Shown here: one piece after another, positions 8,176-16,517 of the stretch
Position numbering within the stretch: the stretch's first letter is position 1
Layout of the letters: the number at the start of each line of letters is the position of its first letter
Assembly: GCA_003669555.1 (NCBI GenBank)
Contig: QWOS01000024.1
Span: 1 to 37,949 of the forward strand
DNA from: Planctomycetota bacterium
GTDB taxonomy: Bacteria > Planctomycetota > Planctomycetia > Gemmatales > Gemmataceae
Length of the DNA stretch: 37,949 bases
Direction of reading: 5' to 3'
Translations under genes and position numbers: made by a program
The notes under the pieces: model-generated
What the model was told of the DNA's origin: nothing
The model's input: only the letters and a program-made list of their open reading frames with translations
The model's database searches: none

Positions 8176-9225
8176 ATGATCCATTCGATTACCCGACCAC
8201 TGCTTGGCCTATTGGCCCTGACTATGGGCACAGCCTCATTGCTCGCCTGCACACGCGTCCTCTGGAATACGGGTGGTCATCCTCTGATTGCTGGCCGCAA
8301 CATGGACTGGATCAACTCCATGCCAGTTGATTTTTATGCCCTGCCACGGGGTATCGACCGAAACGGCCTGGTGGGCCCCAAGTCTGTGCAGTGGAAATCG
8401 AAGCACGGGATGCTGGCCCTGGTCCGCGACGGTGCCGGGGTGGTCGATGGTATCAACGAGAAAGGCCTCGCAGGGCACATGCTCTGGCTGGGGACAACAG
8501 ATTATGGCACCCGCGACCCACAACGCCCAGGCATCAGCCTGGGCCTATGGCTGCAATACTGCCTCGATAATTTCGCCACGGCAGCCGAAGTGGCCACTGC
8601 CTTTGAAAAAGACCCGTTCCAGATCGTCCCCGCCAATTTCGACGGGCTCAAGACAAGCACACACCTGGCGATTGAGGATACCTCGGGTGATTCGGTTGTC
8701 ATCGAGTACCAGGCCGGCAAACCACGGGTTTTCCATGGCCGCCAGCACACCGTCATGACGAATGATCCGCCTTTTGCCAAGCAACTCGAAAACCTCCGCC
8801 TCTATCAGGGTTTTGGAGGTAAGGATCCCTTGCCCGGTACCAACCTGGCTACTGACAGGTTTGTGCGCGCGGCCCACTACCTGCGAGGTCTACCACAACC
8901 AAAAAATGACCGTGAGGCGATCGCCTATGTCTTCAGTGTCATGCGCAATGTGTCTCAGCCGTTTGGCGAGGTCAATCTCGAGGCTCTACGCAAGGGAGAC
9001 CCACACAACAGCCCCACCCGCTGGCGGAGTGTCATCAACCTGACCAACGGGCAGTATTTCTACGAGTCCACGCTGGATCCCAATGTGCTCTGGGTCAACA
9101 TGAGGGAACTCGATTTCAGTCCCGTTGCAGGCATCCGCAAACTCTCCCTGCAAGGCAGCAAATTAGTGGGGGATAGCACCCAGGGCTTCAAACCATCCAA
9201 CGGCTTTTCAGTGCTGATACCCTGA
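8176..9225 (+). CDS. Secreted choloylglycine hydrolase / penicillin V acylase family Ntn-hydrolase
   Basis: This is a 349-residue linear amide C-N hydrolase. Residues 1-24 are a signal peptide that ends in SLLA, directly before C25. In this family the nucleophile is an N-terminal cysteine exposed by processing, so secretion cleavage would produce the active residue. R41 and D44 in GRNMDW lie at the same spacing from C25 as the catalytic Arg and Asp of bile salt hydrolases, and the asparagine of VMTNDPPF and the arginine of SPTRWRSV also fit. The likely activity is hydrolysis of an amide in an N-acyl compound (penicillin V, N-acyl homoserine lactone or bile-salt-like) in the periplasm; the real substrate is unknown. 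The ATG at 8176 has AAGGCGAG upstream. The longer open frame lacks family features. Confidence 0.9.
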   Translation: MIHSITRPLLGLLALTMGTASLLACTRVLWNTGGHPLIAGRNMDWINSMPVDFYALPRGIDRNGLVGPKSVQWKSKHGMLALVRDGAGVVDGINEKGLAGHMLWLGTTDYGTRDPQRPGISLGLWLQYCLDNFATAAEVATAFEKDPFQIVPANFDGLKTSTHLAIEDTSGDSVVIEYQAGKPRVFHGRQHTVMTNDPPFAKQLENLRLYQGFGGKDPLPGTNLATDRFVRAAHYLRGLPQPKNDREAIAYVFSVMRNVSQPFGEVNLEALRKGDPHNSPTRWRSVINLTNGQYFYESTLDPNVLWVNMRELDFSPVAGIRKLSLQGSKLVGDSTQGFKPSNGFSVLIP

Positions 9226-9280
9226 ACCATCTCGCCAACAGCGCGCGGCATGGCTGGATTCGGTAGCCCAGACTTGACCT

Positions 9281-9307
9281 GATCCCGGTCCCCATGGGAC
9301 CAGGATC
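9281..9307. terminator. Hairpin between convergent genes
   Basis: The arms GATCCCGGTCCC (9281-9292) and GGGACCAGGATC (9296-9307) pair over 12 bp with one wobble and a 3-nt loop. It is placed between the ends of two convergent genes and could stop transcription from both sides. No T run is present. Confidence 0.4.
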
Positions 9308-9470
9308 GGGCCAGAAGCGCGGCGACGGCAAGCCGATTCAGCGACACACCCAAAAGGACCGGCCAGGAATGATCCCGGTTTGGCACCCTGCCCTCACCCC
9401 GGTCAAGGCCTGGCGCATGCAGATGCTGCCCAATGACCATCGGGGGTGGGTTCCATGGAAATCCCGCCAC

Positions 9471-9866
9471 TTATTTCACCCAGTAATCAAACACGACCAC
9501 CTTCTCGCGGCGGTCCTTGACGATCTTCACATAATCCTGATGCGCCGGATGGGCGATGTATGTGTCGAGGTCCGCTACAGAGGCAAAGGTAACCACGAAA
9601 GAATGGGTGAGCCCATCACTCTTGCCTTCTTTGCTGACATTGGTGCCCGCCTCGAAGCCGATGATGCCAGGCACCTTCGAGGGTAATGCCTTGAAGGCGG
9701 TTATCACCTCGTCCACCTGGGCGGTCGTGAGGGTATCTTTGAACTTGTACAGCACAATATGCTTCAGCACCTGTTGGGCCCCCCTGGATTCTTTCTGACC
9801 AGGGGACATCCCCACCACCCAGCCAGCCCCAAGCAACACAGTCGCCGCGATCGCCAGACGGATCAT
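9471..9866 (-). CDS. Secreted Dabb (stress-responsive A/B barrel) domain protein
   Basis: This is a 131-residue protein. Residues 1-22 are a hydrophobic signal segment (IRLAIAATVLLGAGWVVGM). Residues about 35-131 form a Dabb dimeric alpha-beta barrel domain, with the characteristic opening KHIVLYKFKD, the middle GFEAGTNVS and HSFVVTFAS, and the end HPAHQDYV followed by VVVFDYWV. Dabb proteins are small ferredoxin-like barrels, often of unknown or lyase/monooxygenase-like function; secreted versions are common in planctomycetes. The ATG at 9866 has GGGGAGA about 10 nt upstream and starts the signal peptide. The longer frame upstream has no support. Confidence 0.85.
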   Translation of the reverse strand: MIRLAIAATVLLGAGWVVGMSPGQKESRGAQQVLKHIVLYKFKDTLTTAQVDEVITAFKALPSKVPGIIGFEAGTNVSKEGKSDGLTHSFVVTFASVADLDTYIAHPAHQDYVKIVKDRREKVVVFDYWVK

Positions 9867-10006
9867 GATTGGCAGTCTCCCCGGAGTTTTTGAAAACGCC
9901 ATGATAGCACGATTTGTTCGATACCCATGCTGGAAAACGCCTGATTGCGGCAGGGAAGATTTTCGCATAAAGTCAGAGTTGAATCTCCCGCCCACTGGAG
10001 CCCAGT

Positions 10007-12616
10007 ATGTTTAGCCTGTCGTTTCTGGCTGTCTGCCTGACCTTGGCCCAACAACCGGTCATTTTCACCAACGCCCGCATCCATCCGGTGGATCGGCCCG
10101 TTATCGAGCGCGGTACCCTGTTGGTGCGGGGGGGCAAAATTGCCGCCCTGGGCCCTGTCGGCAGTATGGCGATCCCCGCCGACGCCCGGGTGATCGATTG
10201 TGAGGGCAAGGTGATTATCCCCGGGTTGGTCGACACCCATTCACATCTGGGCATCTTCAGCCGGCCAGGCATCACGGCCAACAGCGATGGCAACGAGGGC
10301 TCCGGGCCAATCCAGCCCTCCTTGCGGGCCATGGACGCCGTCACCCCGGACGATCCAGGCATTCGCATGGCGCTGGCTGGAGGGCTTACCACCGTCAACA
10401 TCATGCCTGGCAGTGGCAACGCCATCGGCGGCCAGACTGTCTATGTGAAGCTGCGTGGCAACACCATTGAGGAAATGCGGGTGGAAGCCCAGGGAGTGGA
10501 GGGCGGCCTGAAGATGGCCAATGGTGAAAATCCGAAGAATTTCAACTTCACCCGCAACAAAACTGCACCCGCCACCCGGATGAAAACCCATGCCCTGCAG
10601 CGCGAGCAGTTTTTGAAGGCCCGCGAGTATCAGGCCAAGTGGGCGGATCACGAAAAAAAGAAAGCCGAAAACCCCAAGGCCACCCCGCCAGATCGGGATC
10701 TGGCCATGGAGCCGTTGGTGGAGGTGCTGGAGCGTAAACGCACCGTGCATTTCCATTGCCACCGCGCTGACGATTTGATGAGCGCACTGCGACTGGCGCG
10801 GGAATTCAATTTCGAGATCGTCCTGCAACACGCCAGCGAGGGACACCGTGTGGCTGAGGAGCTCGCTGCCCTGAAAGCGAATGTGTCGCTCACTCTGCTG
10901 GAAGCTCCCGGCGGCAAGGCTGAAGTGGTGCAACTTATTGAAGAGAACGCCGCTGCCCTGGTGAAGGCCGGCGTGCGTGTCGCCATCAACACGGACGACC
11001 CGGTCACCGAATCCCGCTTCTACCTGCGCACAGGTGCCATCGCCGTCCGTGGCGGCCTCACCGAGGCCGAGGCCTTGCGCGCTCTCACCCTCAACCCCGC
11101 CATCATGCTCCACCTTGATCACCGTCTGGGCTCGCTGACCCCGGGCAAGGATGCTGACTTCGCCCTCCTCTCAGGGAGCCCGTTCAGCATCTACACCCAG
11201 GTGCTGGAGACCTGGATCGAAGGTGTGCCCCGTTTTCAACGCGACCGGGCCGAAGATGCCAGGCACCAGGCGGGCGGATACGCCCTTGCCACCAGCGACA
11301 AGCGCTGGCCTGGCGTGACCGCCCCAGCCGCGCCTCCGTCGGTGGTCACCGCCCCGATGGTTGCCGGACCCGCCAAAGGCCCCCTGCCCGCCCGCTTTGC
11401 GGTTCGCGCCGGCCGTCTGTTCAATGGAAAATCCTTCATCATCAACGCGGTGGTGGTGGTGAATCAGGGCAAGATTGAGGCGGTTGGCCCAGCGAGCCAG
11501 GTGCCTGTACCCCCTGGCATTCCTGTTATCACTGCCGCTGAGGTCACACCTGGCCTGATCGATGCCCATGGCTGCGGCGGCATCTCGGGTGGCTTGAATG
11601 TGCCAGCTGACCAGGATCAGGATGAAGGCACTGACCCCAACCAGGCTGAGATCCGTGTCCTCGACGCCTTCAATCCCGATGATGGCCTTCTGGAATTCCT
11701 CCGCCGTCAGGGTGTGACCGTGGTGCACACCACACCCGGTCGCAAGAATGCCATTGCGGGCCAGTCGGCCATCTTCCGCACCCATGGGCGCACCGCCGAG
11801 GGAATGCTGCTTCGGTCGCCGGCGATGCTGGTGGTGAACCTGGGGGAATCGGCCAAGGAGGCCTATTCCGGCAAGATCACCACCCGTATGGGGGTGGCGG
11901 CCCTGCTGCGCCAGGCCTTGCAGCAAGGCAAGACCCAGGCTGAGAAACCGGTTGACAAGGATAAGCCCGCCCCGGCCAATCCGAAAACCGATGCCCTGGC
12001 CGCCGCCGCGTCAGGTAAACTGCCGGTGCTGATCGCCGCCCACCGGGCTGACGACATCATGACCGCGCTTCGGCTTCGGAAGGAATTCGGTCTCGACCTG
12101 AAACTGGCGCTGGGTACCGAAGCTTATCTCGTTCTTGACGAAGTGAAAGCCGCTGGAGTGCCGGTATTTTTACACCCACCCATGCAGCGCCTGGCAGCAT
12201 CCATGGAGACCATCCACAGCTTTTCGGGTTCGCCGCGGGTACTGCGCCTGGCGGGTATCCCCTTCGCCCTGGGCAGCGCTTTCGAGGGGTATGTTCCCAA
12301 GATCCGCAATGTGCGTAGCGAGGCAGCCATGGCCGCCGCCCAGGGCCTGTCCCGCGAAGATGCACTGGCATCGGTGACCCATGAGGCGGCCAAACTGCTG
12401 GGCATCAGCGCTGAACGCGGAGCCATCACCCCCGGACGGATGGCCGACCTGGTGCTGTACAACGGTGACCCGCTGGAGAGTTCCACCCATGTCACCCATA
12501 CCCTGCTGGAAGGTCGACAGGTCTATAGTCGCGCCGAATATCTGGAATTGCCTCTCAACCGGCGGGGCCTGTCCCTTTCGGGGTCTGGGGGCGCTGGCTG
12601 TTGCCTGGGCTGGTAA
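10007..12616 (+). CDS. Secreted tandem amidohydrolase (second half degenerate)
   Basis: This 869-residue protein starts at an ATG with GGAG 6 nt upstream and a signal-like stretch in residues 1-15. The first amidohydrolase unit spans about residues 17-420. H78 and H80 of VDTHSHLG, the histidines of HFHCHRADD and VLQHASEGH, and the aspartates of INTDDPVTES form a complete metal site like that of imidazolonepropionase-like amidohydrolases. A proline/alanine-rich linker follows. A second amidohydrolase-like unit begins near residue 463, but there the HxH is HGC, the LQHAS position reads LALGTE, and the TDDP position reads LGSAFEG, so it probably cannot bind metal. Two units are therefore fused, one active and one likely structural or substrate-binding. 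The substrate is unknown; hydrolysis of a cyclic amide or dipeptide is possible. The last 15 residues (glycine- and cysteine-rich) look unusual for the family. Confidence 0.88.
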   Translation: MFSLSFLAVCLTLAQQPVIFTNARIHPVDRPVIERGTLLVRGGKIAALGPVGSMAIPADARVIDCEGKVIIPGLVDTHSHLGIFSRPGITANSDGNEGSGPIQPSLRAMDAVTPDDPGIRMALAGGLTTVNIMPGSGNAIGGQTVYVKLRGNTIEEMRVEAQGVEGGLKMANGENPKNFNFTRNKTAPATRMKTHALQREQFLKAREYQAKWADHEKKKAENPKATPPDRDLAMEPLVEVLERKRTVHFHCHRADDLMSALRLAREFNFEIVLQHASEGHRVAEELAALKANVSLTLLEAPGGKAEVVQLIEENAAALVKAGVRVAINTDDPVTESRFYLRTGAIAVRGGLTEAEALRALTLNPAIMLHLDHRLGSLTPGKDADFALLSGSPFSIYTQVLETWIEGVPRFQRDRAEDARHQAGGYALATSDKRWPGVTAPAAPPSVVTAPMVAGPAKGPLPARFAVRAGRLFNGKSFIINAVVVVNQGKIEAVGPASQVPVPPGIPVITAAEVTPGLIDAHGCGGISGGLNVPADQDQDEGTDPNQAEIRVLDAFNPDDGLLEFLRRQGVTVVHTTPGRKNAIAGQSAIFRTHGRTAEGMLLRSPAMLVVNLGESAKEAYSGKITTRMGVAALLRQALQQGKTQAEKPVDKDKPAPANPKTDALAAAASGKLPVLIAAHRADDIMTALRLRKEFGLDLKLALGTEAYLVLDEVKAAGVPVFLHPPMQRLAASMETIHSFSGSPRVLRLAGIPFALGSAFEGYVPKIRNVRSEAAMAAAQGLSREDALASVTHEAAKLLGISAERGAITPGRMADLVLYNGDPLESSTHVTHTLLEGRQVYSRAEYLELPLNRRGLSLSGSGGAGCCLGW

Positions 12617-12663
12617 ACAGGTGGGCGTCAGTGCCTGAATGGTTTCATTCATTCAATTTCAGT

Positions 12664-12709
12664 CCAGCCTGCTCATGGACAGGGTGAACCCCTACCACGA
12701 GCAGGCTGG
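12664..12709. terminator. Long hairpin at convergent gene ends
   Basis: The arms CCAGCCTGCTC (12664-12674) and GAGCAGGCTGG (12699-12709) are perfect 11-bp inverted repeats. The loop holds a smaller AGGG/CCCT stem. The right arm overlaps the last codons of the phosphoribosyltransferase gene. The position between convergent genes suggests a bidirectional terminator, but there is no T run. Confidence 0.4.
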
Positions 12710-13363
12710 TTCCGCATGCGCGGTGAATTCATGGAGAATTGCTGCTGCTTCCAGGTCTTTCACCTCGTGAAAGTAGGCGTGGAACTGGCTAATGGACTGA
12801 AACTCATCCGGTGCCGCCAGATACACCAGTTCGTCGCAGTGTCTGCGTATCTGGCCCAGGCTGCCGGGTGAAGCCACTGGCACCGCCGCGATCAGATAGT
12901 GCGGACTTCTTAGCCGCACCGCGTCAAGAGCTGCGATCAACGTCGCCCCGGTGGCGGCCCCGTCATCCACAACCAGGACAGTTCTGCCCGCCACGCTGGG
13001 TAACCCGCCATTGCCACGGAACAGCGATTGGCGTTTCGCTATTCCCATCGCGTGAATCCGCTTTTGATGCATGATGAAGCCATAAGGCAAATCATGCATT
13101 GGCATGCTCAGCGGGTCAAAATGGCAATTGCCATTCTCGGCGATTGCTCCAATGGCAAGGTCTGGTTGCCCTGGGGCCAGGATCTTCCGCGACAGGATCA
13201 CATCCAGTTCGGCATGGAGTTCCCTGGCAATAGCAGCGGCGGTGATCACACCCCCGCGTGGAATCCCCAATACCAGGGAGCGACGGGTGGGGATATCACG
13301 CAGCATATCAGCCAGGGCGTGGCCAGCTTCTTCCCGGTCCTGGAAGAGAAAGTGGGAACTCAT
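12692..13363 (-). CDS. Phosphoribosyltransferase (COG1926 type)
   Basis: This 223-residue protein has the type I phosphoribosyltransferase fold. The PRPP-binding loop is VLVVDDGAATGATL around residues 120-135, and the N-terminal VLGIPRGGVITAAAIA is characteristic of the predicted phosphoribosyltransferase group COG1926. The ATG at 13363 has a strong AAGGAGGA 7 nt upstream. It overlaps the end of the alpha/beta hydrolase gene by 4 nt (ATGA), so the two are translationally coupled. In other bacteria these two domains are often paired or fused, and the biological role of the pair is not established. No signal peptide is seen. Confidence 0.9.
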   Translation of the reverse strand: MSSHFLFQDREEAGHALADMLRDIPTRRSLVLGIPRGGVITAAAIARELHAELDVILSRKILAPGQPDLAIGAIAENGNCHFDPLSMPMHDLPYGFIMHQKRIHAMGIAKRQSLFRGNGGLPSVAGRTVLVVDDGAATGATLIAALDAVRLRSPHYLIAAVPVASPGSLGQIRRHCDELVYLAAPDEFQSISQFHAYFHEVKDLEAAAILHEFTAHAEPACSW

Positions 13364-14031
13364 TGCCAGTCCTCCTTGCCATTGAGGTACTTGACGAACC
13401 AGTCTCTGGCCATGACGGCGACCTGATCCATAGTGCCCTGTTCCGGAAACCGATGGGTGGCCCCCGCCACACTGACCAGCTCACAGGTGCAATCCATGCA
13501 TCGCATGGCTCGACGATTGAGTTCCATTACCTGATTGTCCAGGTTGCCAACTAACAGCAGCGTTGGGGCCTCCACCAGTGGCAACCAACTGTCGGCCAAA
13601 TCAGGCCTGCCACCCCGGGACACCACCGCATGGATAACATCGGGCATGCTCGCTGCCACTTCCAGCGCCGCCGCGGATCCGGTGCCGGAGCCAAAAAGGC
13701 CAATGGGAAAATCAGCCGTTTGGTGGGTAACCATCAGCCATTCGGTAACGCCAGCCAATCGCCGGGCGAGCAGGTCAATATCGCCGGTCATTTCGGGATC
13801 ATATTTCTCTCCCGGCGCAAGCAGGTCCAGCAGCAAAGTGCCAATCCCCTCATTTTGCAGTTTGGCTGCCACCAGCTGATTGCGCCTGCTGAAACAGGTG
13901 CTGCCAAAGCCATGGGCAAAGACAACCACGCCACGGGCTAACCCGGGAATAGTCAGTTGGGCTTTCAGTTGAATCCCGGTAACTGGGATTTCAATCGTTT
14001 TCTGGGTGAAACGCGTTTCCGTCTGCTGCAT
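13360..14031 (-). CDS. Dienelactone-hydrolase-like alpha/beta hydrolase
   Basis: This 223-residue alpha/beta hydrolase has an oxyanion region at VVFAHGFGST, a nucleophile-elbow region at GLFGSGTGSAAAL, an acid-containing strand at LLVGNLDNQV, and a catalytic-histidine region at VAGATHRFPE. The group associated with COG1926 phosphoribosyltransferases usually reads GASTG at the elbow; here it reads GSGTG, so the serine sits one residue earlier than expected, and the activity is uncertain. The start is taken at the ATG 14031, with GAGG about 9 nt upstream; a TTG at 14040 is the alternative. It is the first gene of a two-gene operon with the phosphoribosyltransferase. Confidence 0.88.
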   Translation of the reverse strand: MQQTETRFTQKTIEIPVTGIQLKAQLTIPGLARGVVVFAHGFGSTCFSRRNQLVAAKLQNEGIGTLLLDLLAPGEKYDPEMTGDIDLLARRLAGVTEWLMVTHQTADFPIGLFGSGTGSAAALEVAASMPDVIHAVVSRGGRPDLADSWLPLVEAPTLLLVGNLDNQVMELNRRAMRCMDCTCELVSVAGATHRFPEQGTMDQVAVMARDWFVKYLNGKEDWQ

Positions 14032-14119
14032 GAGAATCAACCTCTGGTTGTGTCTGGCCCATGATTTCAGGCTACTTGATCGATCGGTTTTTTTGGTTGT
14101 GCGGGCATGCCATGGGGGT

Positions 14120-14350
14120 TCACGAGTCGGTGACTTGTTCGGTTTTTCTGGCGTCCAGATATTCCTGCAACAAGTCCCGGATCAGACGGCCCATCGTCTG
14201 GCTGCGGGCATACGCCAGATCTTCTAGTGATTTGGCCTGCATGGGAGTCAACAGAAGTGGCAGTTCTATTACCCCGCACCCTGCGGCTGGAATACACTGT
14301 TCAATCATGCAGCAGTTATTGGAGGTATTGATACCTGTATCGACAAACAT
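14120..14350 (-). CDS. Small ribbon-helix-helix-like protein
   Basis: This is a 76-residue protein. Residues about 28-68 look like a ribbon-helix-helix (CopG/Arc) DNA-binding unit: a short strand IELPLLL, then two helices, the first in TPMQAKSLEDLAYARSQ and the second in TMGRLIRDLLQEYLDAR. The N-terminus has three cysteines and is not typical. The start at 14350 has GGGAG about 10 nt upstream; an internal ATG at 14308 would give a 62-residue form. It lies just upstream of the alpha/beta hydrolase gene on the same strand and may regulate it. No toxin-like partner is seen beside it. Confidence 0.6.
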   Translation of the reverse strand: MFVDTGINTSNNCCMIEQCIPAAGCGVIELPLLLTPMQAKSLEDLAYARSQTMGRLIRDLLQEYLDARKTEQVTDS

Positions 14351-14572
14351 GGACGATTTCTCCCATGGGGATCAGGAAGAGGAATGGCGGGACCGATGGG
14401 CTTCGTCCTGGCGGCGGGAACTTGCCGGGCGGAGGAAAATGGCGGGGAATGAATAACCCGGGTCAGGGAATTATAATTGCGGGTACTTGCGGAGGGTCGC
14501 TGGTTCGGCCTCGGCTGGCTGGGTGTTATCCAGCCTGGAAAACCATGGGTAATCCAGGTGGTTCAGTCGGTT
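14351..14572. other. Short non-coding gap
   Basis: About 220 bases upstream of the ribbon-helix-helix gene are GA- and GG-rich on the plus strand. The small plus-strand open frame here is glycine- and arginine-rich, resembles no family, and is not accepted. Promoters for 14120-14350 probably lie here. Confidence 0.35.
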
Positions 14573-15049
14573 TCATTCCCCCCCGGCAGCATCGGGGATG
14601 GAACAACACAAGGACAGGCTGTCGAGAGACCCGATAGCAAACCTGCTGGCTGGCAGGTAGCACCCGAATGGATCCGCCTCCCGACTATGGCAATCCTGGC
14701 TGTTACTGCCTTCCTGAATTTTCAGGCGTAGCACAGTCTTACCCTGGGCGTTCACAGTCATCTGCAAATGCACCTCCATGGAATGGCCCTCCGGATGGGG
14801 TGATTCTCCCAGGGCTGGCACCTGGGTTGTCACTGTGTGGCCATTGCGCCAATTGGTCTCCAGGGGTTCGCTCCAAACAGTTCCGGCGAGTGGATCACTC
14901 TTTTCGCTGCCATGGATGGCGCAACTGAAGTGACCGCACTCAGGGCAGGCCACCAGGATACTGGCCAGCCTTGCCATCACCCGGGACAAGGAGGCCAGCC
15001 CATCACCTTGCCCAATCGTGGTTTTTTGCAGATGCAAAAAGTTTTGCAT
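14573..15049 (-). CDS. Hypothetical protein with CPECGHFSC motif
   Basis: I do not recognise this 158-residue protein. The frame is open up to a TTG at 15130; the first ATG is at 15049. A cysteine cluster CPECGHFSC suggests half of a zinc ribbon. The part up to about residue 115 has a normal protein composition (for example EGHSMEVHLQMTVNAQGKT, likely beta strands), while the last about 40 residues look less natural, so the 3' part may be frameshifted. No ribosome binding site is clear. It could be a real orphan gene, a decaying gene, or chance. Confidence 0.4.
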   Translation of the reverse strand: MQNFLHLQKTTIGQGDGLASLSRVMARLASILVACPECGHFSCAIHGSEKSDPLAGTVWSEPLETNWRNGHTVTTQVPALGESPHPEGHSMEVHLQMTVNAQGKTVLRLKIQEGSNSQDCHSREADPFGCYLPASRFAIGSLDSLSLCCSIPDAAGGE

Positions 15050-15641
15050 GTCGGCTTCATTCTGAAAAAAGAAGGTGTTGTTCACGGGGTCCGCCTCCTG
15101 GAAAGTGCTGCCGCCATGGCTGTGTTCCAATCAGTTTGGAATCTTTTTAGGCCACATCCAGACAACAGGACAAACTTATCCTATTAAAAAACCGCATGCA
15201 ATCCCTTTTCAGAAAAATGTCAAAATCGTACTCCAGCCGCTGGCAGGGTTGGCCCCAGAAGGGTGATTCAGTTCCTCACGCAAGAGGCCCCCTGCGCGTA
15301 ATCCGGATTGGCTGCCGCCTCGCACAGCCCGGATTGCAGCAAGGGTGTAACAAGAAATACCCGATGGACTGGCATAATCCATCAACAATTCCACATCGAC
15401 AGAATGTGTCAATTTTCGGGATATTCCCTGGGAAAATGTCTATCAATAAGGCTTTAGCCATCGGGTTCAGCTCATTTGATCCCCCTGACTTCGGAAATCT
15501 TTTTTCGCACTCAGGGGAAGCAGTTCCCTGGTGTCTGGCAACTGTCCATCATCCCCGGAAAAAGCCCAATCCCTTGCTGGAATTATGGTATTACTGAACT
15601 CTTGCCGGTTTCTCGCATCCAAACCCCCCGGGAGTTTTTCC
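15050..15641. other. Intergenic stretch before the ThuA-like gene
   Basis: About 590 bases hold no open frame with family features. The DNA is less GC-rich than nearby genes. No clear promoter, terminator or repeat array was found. The promoter of the ThuA-like gene is presumably in the right part. Confidence 0.4.
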
Positions 15642-16466
15642 ATGCTTGCCTCTCTTATTGCCTTGGCCATCTTTTCCGAGCCAAAGTTTCCCGATCTGAG
15701 GGCCCTGCTGGTCACTGGCGGCTGCTGCCACGACTACGAAACCCAGAAGCTGATCATCACCGAGGGCACCGCTGCCCGCGCCCGTATCGAGTGGGTGGTG
15801 GTCCACCAGGGTGGCAGTTCCACTGCCAGCAAGATCCCGCTCTATGAGAAAGCCGACTGGTACAAGGGCTTCGATATCGTCATTCACAACGAGTGTTTTT
15901 CCGATGCCAAAGACCCTAAATGGACCGAGACCATCGTCAAGCCACACCGGGACGGCCTGCCGGGCGTGCTCATCCACTGCGGCATGCACTGCTACCGCGA
16001 TGGCACCGGTGAATGGTTCAAGTTCTGCGGCGTGACCTCGCATCGCCATGGCGCGCACTACCCGTTCGAGGTGGTGCCCACCAGGGCGGCTGGCAAGGCC
16101 CATCCCGCCCTGGCAAAATTCCCCGAGACCTGGAAAACAGCCAAGGGCGAGTTGTACCAGGTAGTTGCCCAGGGCGAAAATTGCATCCCTCTGGCAACAG
16201 CAAAAAGCCGTGAAACGAAAAATGACGAGGTCTGTGTATGGACCAATACCTTTGGCAAGGGAAAGGTCTTTGGCACCACGATTGGCCACTACAACGAAGA
16301 ACTGGCCGACCCCGTGTTCCTGGATCTGCTTACCAGGGGCATGCTCTGGGCCTGCGACAAGCCTGCTGATCAGTACCTGAAGCCTTTCGACCCTGCCAAA
16401 ACCAGGTTCCGCTGGGAGAAATCAACTGATACCAAGGAACCCCCCAAGGCCGCACCCGCCAAGTAA
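15642..16466 (+). CDS. ThuA-like protein (trehalose-utilisation domain)
   Basis: This 274-residue ThuA-fold protein is related to glutamine-amidotransferase-like proteins linked to sugar use. Visible marks are VTGGCCHDYETQK after the N-terminus, GFDIVIHNECFSD, VLIHCGMHCYRDG and the late VWTNTFGKGKVFGTTIGH. Residues 1-13 are hydrophobic and may be a short signal peptide. The last about 25 residues are lysine- and proline-rich. The ATG at 15642 has GGGAG about 7 nt upstream. ThuA proteins in planctomycetes often accompany DUF1080, Gfo/Idh/MocA and DUF1501 genes, as here within 10 kb. The biochemical activity is not established. Confidence 0.88.
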   Translation: MLASLIALAIFSEPKFPDLRALLVTGGCCHDYETQKLIITEGTAARARIEWVVVHQGGSSTASKIPLYEKADWYKGFDIVIHNECFSDAKDPKWTETIVKPHRDGLPGVLIHCGMHCYRDGTGEWFKFCGVTSHRHGAHYPFEVVPTRAAGKAHPALAKFPETWKTAKGELYQVVAQGENCIPLATAKSRETKNDEVCVWTNTFGKGKVFGTTIGHYNEELADPVFLDLLTRGMLWACDKPADQYLKPFDPAKTRFRWEKSTDTKEPPKAAPAK

Positions 16467-16484
16467 GCCCGTCATTGCCCGGAG

Positions 16485-16517
16485 CGCTGACCTGAGCAGG
16501 GCCTGCTCAGGCCAGCG
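16485..16517. terminator. Hairpin between convergent ThuA and WD40 genes
   Basis: CGCTG-A-CCTGAGCA (16485-16498) pairs with TGCTCAGG-C-CAGCG (16504-16517), with one A-C mismatch and a 5-nt loop. It overlaps the last codons of the WD40 gene and serves both convergent genes by position. No T run follows. Confidence 0.5.

Noticed and set aside
10241-11122. 293-codon minus-strand frame inside the tandem amidohydrolase
   Set aside because: Antisense shadow of a gene with clear metal-binding motifs.
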